Origin: Amphirosellinia nigrospora
Lineage: Eukaryota > Ascomycota > Sordariomycetes > Xylariales > Xylariaceae
Direction of reading: 5' to 3'
Length of the DNA: 64,000 nucleotides
Assembly (NCBI GenBank): GCA_004123355.1
Contig: SCHM01000004.1
Coordinates: forward strand, 3,876,316-3,940,315
Shown here: positions 23,101 through 35,474 of the stretch, piece by piece
Position numbering within the stretch: the first letter of the stretch is position 1
Layout of the letters: each line of letters begins with the position of its first letter
Notes under the pieces: generated by a model
What the model was told of the DNA's origin: nothing
Databases searched by the model: none
What the model saw: only the letters and a program-made list of their open reading frames with translations
Position numbers and translations under genes: made by a program

Positions 23101-26100
23101 TATTCATGGGAAATATGAAAAGATTATGGCTAGATACCAGGTCACTATCACTACGACGCTCGATCTAGAGGCGATGGGATCCATCTCGACTATGCATTGT
23201 TTGCGTAAGGTCGACTACACGAAGGGGGCCTTCGATTTCGATGACTACATATCAATACTTAAGCTATCAGTGCCTCGAAGCACATACTATGTTGAGGCAC
23301 TTGGCTTCTTGGTCGTGACGAGGCCTTTGGATATTACATGCGCATCATGGCTCGTCATTTTCCCGATCATATGTCACGATCAATGTAATGTCGAGTAGCT
23401 GGCTCCATTCACGAAAGATAGAGAGGGGGGAGTGATCGGGGACTACTTGAGAACCGATCAAGTACGGTGCTGCAGTTTCGCGTCACGCCGTAAGAGTAAA
23501 CATGGCAGCATTCCTCATCGTGATGATGATAATAACATACAAAGAGAGAGGTGCAGAAAGCCTCATTCATCCATGAGTTTCAAAACCCGCTTGGCGAGCC
23601 TACCGGACGGCGGAACCTGTTAGCCGGCAACGTTCAAATGACTGATAGACACCGGATGTCATCTGCCTAAAACCGCGGTTAGCTTCACATTGCCACGACT
23701 CGGCTATGCATCTCAACATTCGACATCGTGAGCGAGTGCTGCGAATTACGACATATCCTGCCTGAGGTGCATAGCATGGTGGTAGTTGCGGGCTCGAAGG
23801 TCCCAAAAGCCAAGAATTTAACGATATATGATGCACATTAGGCGATGGCCGGGCTCTAGATCGATCCCCCCGCCTTCGCGGTCGAGAACTACCATAGCTT
23901 AGCGGCAATGGCCTGGTAAATTTCTGGGGAACCGTTTCATTGTCAAGAATTAAGCTTCACAGCTCTAGTCAGCATTGGGACTCGAGTAATACCAAGACTT
24001 CTAGAAGCTGAACTGCTGAACCCTTTGACAAAGAAGCAGGCGCCGAGACAGAAGGTGATACTCGTACTACTATGTCTTGATGTAGTGTGGTATACTCGGG
24101 TGTGGTGACAGACACCCTGACATCATTACTCGTCCGCTTGAGTGAATAGGGCGTACCAACGGATATTAATCATCAGACCTTGGTACAAGGCAATCAATTC
24201 GTGTCTATCCCAATATATCTTGTACCGCAGGTGCTACTCAGCTCGACTGGAATTCATCAGTTGGAACAGGTCGAGATCGCGATGAAGCCCGCGATCTCGA
24301 CGATGGCTACAAGGGGAAGGATGTTACATGACCAACGTAGGACTGGAATGAAGATCAACCGCGGGGGAGGGAGGGTCGTCATCTCCCTCGTGCTCTTGAA
24401 GATCGGTGTGGGATTCGGAGATTCCTAGTGGTCAATGGGATGACGATAATATCTGGGTTGTCTGCGACACGACATGCGGGTATTTTCATCGACGGAGGCG
24501 AAGGGATTGGCTGATTTCGTAAGGGTGTTGTTGCTGATGCTCACTCATGCGGGCATGGAAATAGCACTGGCAGGGAAGGCCTTTGGACTGCATGGTGTCG
24601 GGAAAACAGGTGATGGGTTATAAGACTGTACAGTAGCGTGTATATGTGAAGAAGTAAGATTATACTTACTTACATTGAAAATTGACTTGTTCGGTGGGTG
24701 ATTGACTGCCTATCCATCATCAACGGGACCTTGTTATGTATAGGTAAACTGTCGGTGGTGGAATGGATATCGGCCGTTGCCGTTCTCTCGAGATCGACTA
24801 TTTGTGGTTCGTCGTTCATCCGGCTATCGTACTCCTGTCGGGTCAGAAGGGGTGATATACACTGCAATCCCCATGCACATGCGCTACATGAGGTAATATC
24901 GGTCGTCGCATCTCTGGACGTTCGGTATGTTGACGTATCGACGGCCTGACCGCCTCCCCACCCCCCGTCCCCTCGTTCGAGAGAGGTGCATTTGCTGTGC
25001 TGACATGCAAGCCGTGTTCGAGAGACATCCCCAGCATGCATATCTCACCACTTCACTGCTCATACATGCGATAGTAGTACTTCGGCACATCTCTTTTACC
25101 AATGTGCATGTGTGTACAGGCAGATCCCGAATTTTGCATACGATCGTCTCAACTTGACACGGATTCATGCGCCCTCACCTTGGTTGGTGCGATTTATATA
25201 TAGTACTATCTATCTGTGATCGTCATCTTTAGAGTTCGCGAATTCTGCACACTTCGGTCGCCTCCTGGAACAGTGTTCATTACCTATAGCAAGCATCCTA
25301 TACAAGTTCCGCGCGTGGCTGGCAACGTGATGGTAGTCTCCCACGAGTCAGCTTCAGACTTCAACTGTACCCATCACGACGGAAAAGGGATGCGCTAATG
25401 TACTGCAACCCCGACCTTGGTCCTGTATCTAGACCAAAGACGCAATAAGATAAACGTTTGATGTGGTTGAAAGTCTGGGGTTCGAGCCACTAGTTTGAAT
25501 GGTTCCCCAACTGAACGTCACCGAAGACCGAAGACCCAGCAGCAGTGGAGAGCCGACGCAGAAGTTATCCGGGACGAGTTTAGATTTGTCGACGAAACGG
25601 CGAGCATTTACATGTGTCTTGGGTTGTCTGGATACTGGTCTGGAGACATGGTGTTGTCGTGATCATGCCATCGACCGGGAATACCCAGGCAGTAAAAGAA
25701 CACAGTATATGGTACTACACATGCCAGCCACGTTGGTTAAGGTAGGTAGTTGCTACAGGGACTCTCTTGCGCCGTTGAGAATGCATGGGCGTTTGCTATG
25801 TACTTTGAGACAGACCTGGTTCAGCGCGTAGTCTGCGTCCACTTGGGCCATTCTGAGCAGTTACCGAGAGAGCCAAATTCGCTGGTCTACTGGTAACACT
25901 TACTAAGGGTAAGACGGTGAGTAGAACATCAGGGGCTAGTCTTGGGCGAACCGGCCCAACGCCGTATACACCGGCCTTACAGATACCGACACATGTGCTC
26001 GTCCTCGTGAAGAGTTTGCCCCAAGTGACCACTGCATTTCTCGGGTTGTGTAAGGGGCTGAGGAGTGAAATGTGGTACAGTATAGGCAGGTTGGAGAGTA

Positions 26101-27900
26101 GAGAAGCGGAGCGAGAGTGGATTGCGGCGGCTGTACTTAGTATCATGCACCGAGCATGACGGAGACTTATCCGCTACCGCCCGCCATGTTTTGGCGTGTT
26201 CGCTTACAATGTTCCCATTGGCCGAAGGAAGCCGTCTATGGTGGGAAGCTAGTGTAATGCCTTAGTTCTTCTCTTCCTTTGTTATGCTTGGTAGTGGAGG
26301 GGTAAGTAAAGGATTGGACAAGCGACGCATCAGTCGGCTACTCTAACACTGGGTAAAACTGGACTGTAGGTAAGGTAGGTCGGTATTGTACGGTCGAGTT
26401 GTAGAAACCTAAATTTTTATTGGCCGATATTTGTTTTGGGAAAATTCTACCCAAGTTAGGTAGGCATAATTGAGGGGGAGCTATAGGTACTGCAGTATTC
26501 GCATTCGCATATGGGACCGTTTTAACACTAGACTAGGCGATCCAACCTAGATAGACTTGAAAACTTTCCAATATAGCAAGAAAGCTATTCCTACCAGCTG
26601 GTTGATAGCCACAAGCTGGACAAATGTTAACCTCCCTCCCTAAAAAGGATGCCATTTTGGTTTCCACAATTGGTGGTGGTTGTTGTTGTTGTAGTTGTAT
26701 TTAAATTGTAACTGTTCAGGCCAGTTTAGTAATAAGAAACCTCTCAAAACATTTATTTGTCCAACTGCGTGACGCCTCCTCTTCTAGTTAGCTTAAGTGA
26801 TATAGGTCAGTCCATCCCACCATATCGGGTGCCCCATCCCCATCCCTCACCCCCCAATATACCAATATAGGTTTGGTAACCTGTTCCAACACCACCTCAC
26901 CACCTCTGGGCTGCATTAGCCACCACGCAGGATAGAGACATTGGACTTAAAATCACAGTCGTTTCGTGTCCAGCGTTTCCGCTTTATGCAGTCGACTCTT
27001 TCTAACTTCGAATAGCATAGTGAAAGAAATAGAGGCCCGTTGGTAGGCCCGGGGCCTTTGTTCCCAATTGCCGGACCTGTGACTCCCTGCCAAGTTAATA
27101 GCGAACATGCCCGACTGTCCGTTTTTTATCTTTATAAGCCTGGTGTTTTGTTTCGTCGTCCACCACCTACAGCAAGGTATAGGTACTATGTAGTCGGGTA
27201 AGAAGGAGCACGAGACGTCAGCTCAACTTAGCAACTATCTACAGTGCACCAGAGGCCCCACAGCGCCTTAGGTAGTGCACCCATCTCAGAGACTCCAATT
27301 CCCTTCACATCCGCGACGTTACGGCCCTTTGCCCTCACTCCAACATTGTTCCTCCGCGAGACTGACTGACGGCAACAATAATAACACAATAGCAAACTCG
27401 TAGCTAGCTAGTTGTATTGCACCGATCACATCAACGCCTACCGCTTCCAAATTGATCGTCCGGCCTCGTCCGAGCTCGACGTTATCCACCCTCAGCAACC
27501 GACTTGCTCTTGTAGGAAGACCTCAACAGCACCGACGCAACCTGCACGCACGACACGGCCTGGGCAACAGCTCCCGACGCGGCGTCAGGCCGCCTCGTCT
27601 CGTCCCGTCTCGTCTTCCATTGCCTCGACGTCAGCGACTACGGTCTCTGGCTGTACAGCTGCACCGCCCTTGCGCACGTCAACTCCCGTCATGTCTCGGG
27701 TTCTTGCCACTTGTTGACTCTGGCTCCCCGCCAGCCCACCTGGCCTCTTGCATCGTGTCAACTTATAGAACCTCGATTTGCCCTGAACTTGCCCCCAGCG
27801 CGAGCCTCGTGCGGCGTCTGACGTCCGACGACGCGTTTGCGCCCCCGCAGCGTTTCTGCCGCCTCACCTACGGGGTCGGACTCGTTTGATCGATGCTCCC
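20150..27900. other. gene desert of about 7.7 kb
   Basis: Many short frames occur on both strands but none shows a domain, a conserved motif or a plausible exon chain. Features noted are a 12-bp inverted repeat at 24270-24301, a smaller one near 24653-24672, and scattered TAGGTA-type words. The part from about 27180 to 27945 is pyrimidine-rich and probably the promoter and 5' leader of the kinase gene that follows. Confidence 0.5.
24270..24301. repeat. perfect 12-bp inverted repeat with 8-nt loop
   Basis: GTCGAGATCGCG (24270-24281) and CGCGATCTCGAC (24290-24301) are exact reverse complements. It lies in the gene desert with no obvious flanking gene. Confidence 0.65.
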
Positions 27901-27945
27901 ACTGCGCAATTGAGCTCTCTGTGCCCAACACATACTCCCCGAACA

Positions 27946-30900
27946 ATGGATCTCGATCCGACCAAGCTGGCGCCTCCTGTCGTCAGGTCTCTCCGAGCCC
28001 AGGCTATTGGTACCGCCATGATGGAGAGATCGCTGAGTGAAGACATCAGGGAAGAGGGAAAAGAACTTCGTGAGGCCGCTGAGCAGACCTTGAATGTTAT
28101 CGTGGACCTCAACCTCGATGCGTCGATCAAGTGGGTCAGCCCATCTTGGGTTGACGTGGTCGGTACGCAACCAAGCCCGTTAAGAACAGCCCTATCGCGG
28201 ATCTAATCATCAGCGAAAACAAGAATGCTTTCGCTGAAGCTGTCGATTCTATGAAGAAGGATGACTCACGCAGCCAGTACGTCCGCTTCGCGGTTCGTCT
28301 TGGGCCTATGTCCAAGCTGTACCCGCTTGAAGTCATAAACGAAGGTGAACCTGCAGAAAACGAACTTGTGACAATCGATTTGGAGGCTCAAGGCATAATG
28401 GTATACGATCGTGCTACAGGCGGCGAAAGCCACGTAAGACCTCCCGCTCCACATCCCTCTCTTTATAGTTCCGTTCTTTACTAATCCTTCTAGACCATGT
28501 GGATGATACGCCCATGGGTTGCACCTCGTGAGATTAAAATCGATCTTCCGCCTCTAATCGTCGAGTCCCTTGGCTCAGGAGCAGAGATTCTTGCTAGCTA
28601 CCTGACACAACTGGCGGAATCGGGTCAGGATGATCCTGCCACTGCGCTGTCCCCGCCAACACCAGTTTTATGTAGGATCTGTGAGCGCCAGATACCGCCA
28701 TGGTGGTTTGAAAAACATACAGAGCTTTGCTTGCAAGAGCATCGGGCCGAGATGGATGTCCAAATGGCACAGGAGAGCCTAACTGAGCATCGACATGCCA
28801 TCGTCAAAGTGCTCGACGCACTAGAGGCGCGCAAGAGCCGCCAGATATCGGATCTGTCTTCATTTCCAATTGCCGAATATAAAGGCCAACCAATCGGCCC
28901 AAGTTCCAGCACATCGTCTCCTGGTGGAGCCTCGCCTGCCCCATCGTCTAGAGATAGATCCACTGGGTTTGGGCATTCTCGCTCTCGGTCGTTTGCTGTT
29001 CGACGACCGCAAGCTCGCATTGTTGAACTACTCTCGATCTTTGTGATACCTCCATGGAGATTAGCACACCCGCAATCAAAGAGTCTGCCTCGCAAGGCTC
29101 GGGTGAGCTCCGTACACAATCCCCTCAGTCGGAATCCCGCATATCTCAAGTCCTTCAGTGGCAATCGCCTGGGTCGAACACGGTCGAACAAGAACAAGGC
29201 CTGGCTCTTCTATGTGCAGATACAGAAAGAGTAGCAAAAGACAAGGTGGAAGCTGTCTTCCGCCATCGTAGAATCATTGAATATTCTGAACGGATACGCG
29301 TCGAGTTTGCTGTTCTTGTTCAGGATTGCATTGATGAGGCAATGGACAAGCCGCCCGTATAGCCGCCTCAGTGACTCTACCGAAGACGAAGCTATAGAGG
29401 AAGAATTAGAAGAGGAAATAGGCCCAGAGCCATCGGTGGAAGAAACTGTACAACCTGAATCTTGCGAGACCGCTTCGTCGTTAACGCTTGCCCTCAAAGA
29501 TCTCGGCGAAAAGGGGAGAAATATTTCAACTACCATCGAATCAACGAGGTCAAGTAGTCCTAGAGAATGTCTTACTCCCAAGTCTCATCGAGACGCTTTA
29601 GGAGTTTTAAGTCAACCTCGAGACTCGCGCCGGGGTTCGATGCTAGTCGAAAGTGATGCAGGAGATAGCGATAGCGGTAGATCTGCTTCTGTCACCTCTA
29701 GGCTCGCTCCTCGCACTGATTCTCCCATCTCTGAGTTTGGTGGTCTGCGTCGTGGCGCTGGCTCTCGTCAGCATAATAGGCGTAGTTTGATTCTCACGGG
29801 ACTTCATCGCCGCACCGACAAGAATCCCTTCTAGGGGCGCTCAACCTTCATCGCCTTGCGAATGTCGAAACCGCGCAACCTCCAGTTTTACTCACGAAGG
29901 TATCGCTTCCCAGAAGCTTCTCCTATGCTCCCGCATGGTGAGTTCACGTCCCCATCAACGGGGCCCCCACCATCGGCGGCAATCCACTACGGTATTCCCA
30001 GATTTTCACAATCGACCAAGCTCACCTCGATTAAGTGCTTCCAACCCCCACCTCTAGCACGAGCAGTCCCCCTTCGATTAAAGATTTTGAGATTATTAAG
30101 CCTATAAGCAAAGGTGCCTTCGGGAGTGTTTATTTATCAAAGAAAAAGTCTACTGGCGAGTACTTCGCGATTAAAGTTCTAAAGAAGGCGGACATGGTTG
30201 CAAAAAATCAGGTCACAAATGTGAAAGCTGAACGAGCTATCATGATGTGGCAGGGCGAGAGTGACTTTGTGGCAAAGCTATACTGGACTTTTTCAAGTAA
30301 AGACTACCTGTATCTCGTGATGGAATACTTAAACGGAGGTGACTGTGCTTCACTCGTGAAAGTCCTAGGTGGGCTACCCGAGGATTGGGTAAAAAAGTAC
30401 CTCGGTGAAGTAATCCTAGGAGTCGAGCATCTGCACAATCGTGGTATCATTCATCGGGACTTGAAGCCTGATAATCTGTTAATCGATCAGAAAGGTCATC
30501 TCAAATTGACTGACTTCGGGCTTTCACGTATGGGCCTGATCGGTCGTCAGAAGCGAGCTCTCAATAGCACTTCTTCGGATAAACCCCCAGACCTCCTTAA
30601 GTCAGGCCCCTTTGCGCGTTCAACGTCTGTCGCATCTTCTCGTTCAGCTTCGCTCGATTTACATGGCGGTCACCAATCTCCAGGTGCTACTCCTCAAATA
30701 TTCCCAGATAACAGCCTCGGGCAGCCTTCTTATTTCAACTTGTCGCACGTTTCTCAAGAACCCCGCCGGATATCAGGTCAACGCAGTGACAGTGGGGGCA
30801 GTGAGACCCTCACACATATGTTATCGAATTTCTCTCTCAATGATGTTCTCCCACCCAGTCAGTTCAGTCTATCGTTCGGTCTCCTCCTGACGAAGGAAGT

Positions 30901-33615
30901 GAAGGCGGCGCTTCTCCCGATCTGCCCTTGTTACACCATACAGGCAGCCAGAACAGTGAAGCATATCGAAGTACGCCACCTCAGTCAAGTATGATGCCCC
31001 TCATATGGCTCTATTCGACCCACAAGATACGAACCGGAGATTTGTTGGAACTCCAGATTATCTTGCCCCTGAAACTATAAGCGGCGGGCTACAAGACGAA
31101 AGTAGCGATTGGTGGTCTGTTGGCTGCATCATGTTCGAGTTTCTTTACGGTTTCCCCCCATTTCATGCAAGTGAAGCAGAGCAAGTTTTCGAAAATATAC
31201 TGGCCCGCAGAATTGAATGGCCAGATGATGAAGGCATGATTTCACCCGAAGCTAAAGATTTAATAAACCGATTGCTTTGCGTTGATCCCCAGCAAAGGCT
31301 AGGCAAGAACTTGGAAGAGAAATTTGGTTCTGGTGGCGAAGAGATCCGGAGTCATCCTTGGTTTGAGGGTATGAACTGGGATACACTATTACAAGACGAG
31401 GCACAGTTCGTTCCTCACCCAGAGAACCCCGAAGATACAGAATATTTCGACTCGCGCGGGGCTACATTGCAATCGTTTACTGAAGAAATAGAGGATCAGC
31501 CGACTCCGCCAAGTGCCTCAACCCCAGATTACCCAGACCGACCCCATGATGCGCTATCTCGGCCTCGATCCCAAATTCAGGTCAACCAAATCAAACGTGG
31601 ATTGATACCGCTCTCTATACCTCCGCACATCCGAGATCTCAAGAGCCGTCGGCCAGCTGAGCCGGTGGCGTCCGATGACTTTGGTTCCTTTGCTTTCAAG
31701 AATCTCACGGTGCTTGAGAAAGCCAATAAAGATGTTATCCAGCAACTAAAAGCCCAAGCAATGGCTGCCCAGAACAGGGCTGCCTTAAGTCCTGGTAGCT
31801 CGCACAGTAGCACAACCCCTTTTCCAAGTCTTGAAGGTAGCCCAGTTCTGTCGATGCCTGTACAGAGGAGTTTATCTAACGCCAAAGCTTCAGCATCACA
31901 GCGTCCAGCTTCGCCCTCTACTGCTAGTCATGCTAATTCATCACCGAGTCGAGCCTCGCAGCCTTCCTCGCCACTTATGGTCTCCTTCCATGCACCACCA
32001 GGCTCAGAAGGCCGTCGAAAAGCGTCGAGTAACGCGTCAAGCCTTTCTCAGCAATCAGGGGCAGGATCTTTACAGCCTGGTAATTTCTTCGATGTCGCAA
32101 AATCGACCCCTAGCCTTCAGAAATCTACGAGCGCTGTAGCTACGTCATCAACTAAAGGTAAAGGAGCTCCGCCTCCATTAGCAATCTCTCCACAGAAGTC
32201 GATCGCCACGCCGAGACAGGTTAGCGGATCTTCGACTCGCTCACGATCGATGACTGTTGGCTCTCAAGAAGGCAGCCCTGTGGCACCAGAACTTCTGCAT
32301 CATCGCCACCGCAAAAGCCAGGTGTTTGATATGTCCCCATCATCGTCAGACAACGAGAGTAGTGAGAGAGCAAACGCCCTACTCAAGGTTCAACGCCGCC
32401 GCCAGTCCTCGCGACGAATGTCTGCTATCATGCTTGATAGCCCCACTTTCCGTTCTCTAGATGTTCTCATCTGTGAAGATCACCCCGTCTCGCGCATGAT
32501 CATGGAGAAGCTTCTAGAAAAGCTCCGTTGCCGTACTATATCTGCATCTACTGGCTCAGATGCTGTTCGATATGCTGTCGGCGAGGTCAAGTTTGACATA
32601 ATCTTTACTGAATTCAAGCTTCCTGAGATTAGCGGAAGCGATGTCGCTCGTATGGTCCGTGAAGTCAAGAATGTTAATGCTCATACACCCATTGTCGCCA
32701 TTACAGCTTATTTAAAAGAGCTACAGGCTCCCCATTACTTTGATTCGCTGTTGAGAAACCTACAGTTCTTCGAAGCTGATCGAGGTCATCTCAACTTATG
32801 CCAGTGGAAGCCGCCTACCCCAAGCCAAACCCTGGCCATAGCTACCCGAACCCTATTTCCGCCATCAAACCAATCAGCACGCGTCTCGAAGATAGCCCGA
32901 CATCGGGCTCTTCCGGGTATGTTCGCCCTGGAAGCAGCAGCTTTCGTGGATCTAGCAGAGAAGATTCTATTGGTTCTAGCCTATTTGGCGACTCGGAATC
33001 AGTTGCCACGGACGACATACCGATTGTATTATCTCGTAAAGCCACGGGTGACTGGAATGATGAAGGGGACTAGGAATCACTGATGAGAATCTTTCAGGCT
33101 CGGTGCCACGAGCACCCATTGCATTATTGTCCCAACAGTCAGCCCCAGCGCAAATGGAAGCAAACAGAATGTTAACTCCACACCAATCATTAGAGAAGGT
33201 AAAGTCGAGGCGTGAGCACTTAGAAAGACGAAGACACGAAGGCACCGATTCGGCGGACGACGAGGATGAGGAGATGGGAACTTCCCGTGACCGTACTCTA
33301 CGCGCTAAACCGTTACCCCCAAGTTCTAAGCTCGGGATTGAAATGATGAGGGCAAATAGCCACGATAGTGTTGCGATTTCATCTGATAGCACGGCAGAAC
33401 CTGTCACTCAAGTTGTCACTCCATCAGAGGAGATGGAAGCACCTACCACCGGTACTAAATCACCATTGAGATCCGCGTCCAAAGCCACTCCAGAAACCAC
33501 GCCGGGTTTTGGGACCGAGGATACCGATCACACGCCCCGTCCAGCTGCTAGCTCACGAGGCAGTCTGAGTGACGAACTTACGCCTCGGCCAAGAGCCAAA
33601 CCTTCAGCGGCCTGA
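27946..33615 (+). CDS. rim15: Rim15-type PAS / AGC kinase with receiver domain
   Basis: The order of parts is that of fungal Rim15: a PAS-like N-terminus (ERSLSEDIREEGKELREAAE, IKWVSPSWVDVVG), a CRICERQIPPWWFEKH zinc-finger-like motif, then an AGC-kinase domain from about 30090. The kinase domain shows KGAFGSVYL, AIKVLKK, HRDLKPDNLL and TDFGLS, then a long insert before FVGTPDYLAPE. A C-terminal receiver follows (LDVLICEDHPVSRMIMEKLL, FDIIFTEFKLPEISG, VAITAYLKEL). Rim15 is the nutrient-responsive kinase that promotes quiescence, conidiation and stress response. One intron is clear (28434-28493). About ten other frame changes occur without splice signals, for example at CCC 28176-28178, CCCC 30997-31000, three within about 32752-32795, and GGGG 33065-33068. 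None coincides with loss of a conserved residue, which argues for sequence error. The exact protein cannot be written from this copy. The receiver has Glu where phospho-Asp is expected. Confidence 0.88.
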
Positions 33616-33619
33616 TTCT

Positions 33620-35470
33620 GGCTGAAGCAGCCCGTTTTACGGGCCTTCAAAGTTGTTTTTAAAAAGAATGAACATTTTAATGCAGTCTTTTAAAAGGATT
33701 CTACAGCATGGCGTTGAAGGGGTGGTCATGCTAAGACTGGCATTTATTTCCTATGTAACCAAACCAATGGCCTTGGAGTTTAAGGGAATTTTATTTTTAT
33801 TTTTATATTGATTTCTCTCCGTGAGAGGGGGGCTACTCATGATGGTAGCTTCGTTGCGACTTGAAGGACAAAGCATGGATTCGGTTGCCGCATCCCATAA
33901 TCTGTCAGCTCAAGGGTCCCCTCATACATCCAATGCATAGTAAAAGGAAGGAAACCAATTCCGTGCCTTCGCCCACCCATCATCTGTCATTTGCACGCGA
34001 ATTAGAGCTTGGACGTGGTTTTATGTATGTACGAATGTATAAGTATGGCGTTGTCAGCCCCAGGCCGACAAAGGAAGTTTCTTTTCTCCTATGCTACAGT
34101 CTCCATTCTCTTCTTCTCATTCGTCTCCTTACTTTCGACAGGCCACCATGAATCACTTGACGAAATGTCGTACAGTGCTCAAGTGACTCAGGAAAATGAG
34201 GCTAGAATGAAGAAAGGAAGAAGGAAGGAAGGAAGGACTCGGTGAATGAGAATAGAGAGATGGATCTGTGCAATGTACATAACGTAAAGAGAGACGGCAA
34301 ACAGGGTATGATATGGCATGGCAATGAGCTTGCTTATTAGTATGTAAATACAATTATTCTCACGCATCGTAACGGAGATTTGAAATATTGTGTCGCCTTC
34401 TTTTACTTTAAGTGAGAGTGATTCCTTGAAATTCTAGTTTATGATTCGTAGCGTGGCTAGTGGTCGTGGGTCTATGAGAGGGTTATATAAGCTAATGGTT
34501 AATTATTGCGTTCATCTAACTCTCAAATAGCATATCAAACTTCTCCGTCTTTTTTTTTTCTTTTTTTTGTAATTGTCCATTTCTGTCAAGCATATCAAGA
34601 AACTAACAACTATTCGCACAACTCCTTGCCTGCCTGCTTGGGTATAAATCCATGATATAGGTAGGCGAATACCTCCCGTGCACAAGAATAGATAAGATAA
34701 ATATCTTCAAGACCTCGAAACGTAGTCGGTCTGTTAATCCAGACACCACTAATCGATCCATCATCCATCATCGCATTCTTCGGGATATCTGACCCAAAAC
34801 ACGAAAAAAAGAAATCCCAAACCCAAACGCCAACCTGATGCCGATCTCGATTGGCCTTCTACTACCTCCTTCCTCCTCTCCTAGCTCATAAACGATAGCG
34901 GCATATTAGAATGAATTGGGCTAGGTATAAAGGGCAGAAAGAAGGTGCGTAGCCTTGACACATTTATAATCAGATCCCAACAAAAGAAAGTTGAACGTCA
35001 AGTGGACGGACGAATATGAAGTCGGCCTAGAATCCCCCAAACGCCCCATTCCGTGCTTGAGGCATGGTTTCGCCTTCGTTGCTTCATTCACTGTTCGTGT
35101 TCGTCCGAAAATAGCATACATACGTGCGTCGTAGTCCTAGTACTTCGGATGCCGTCGTAGATTCTGGCTAGGATAAAAATCACCGAGCAAAATGTGGTGC
35201 TTCTCCGACCCAATACGGATATTCTCTCTTTTGTATAGGTAAGGTAAGTAACATTAATGGCCTAAATGTTCATGGTTCTCAAGAAGGACGAGGACGTTCC
35301 GTGCGTCCATATCCACTGGTATTATTGCACTGAAATCGGCGTTAGGCCTCGGTTCATTCGCGGCCTTGTGAAATTTGGCGAACGCCTCATGCCCGGGCCG
35401 AAGTAATCGAGAGCTCTTTTCGCTTCCAGTTTCAATAGGATCAACTGCTGCGACCAAAGTTGACTGGTGT
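33620..35470. other. intergenic stretch without supported genes
   Basis: Convergent interval between the kinase and the minus-strand membrane-protein gene, so it holds both 3' regions. It contains AT-rich sequence just after 33650, a GGAA-rich microsatellite at about 34205-34241 and a long T-rich run at about 34550-34569. No conserved frame was recognised. Confidence 0.5.
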
Positions 35471-35474
35471 TTAT

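Noticed and set aside
25430-25500. tRNA-like segment around GGGGTTCGAGCC
   Set aside because: Only part of a T-arm is present; no D-arm consensus, anticodon arm or acceptor pairing could be found.
25796-26159. overlapping frames of 116 and 80 codons on opposite strands
   Set aside because: Neither shows a domain or plausible gene structure; mutual shadows in a gene-poor stretch.
27412-27889. open frames of 101 and 145 codons before the Rim15 start
   Set aside because: Low-complexity Arg/Ser/Pro translation of pyrimidine-rich DNA; better explained as promoter and 5' leader.
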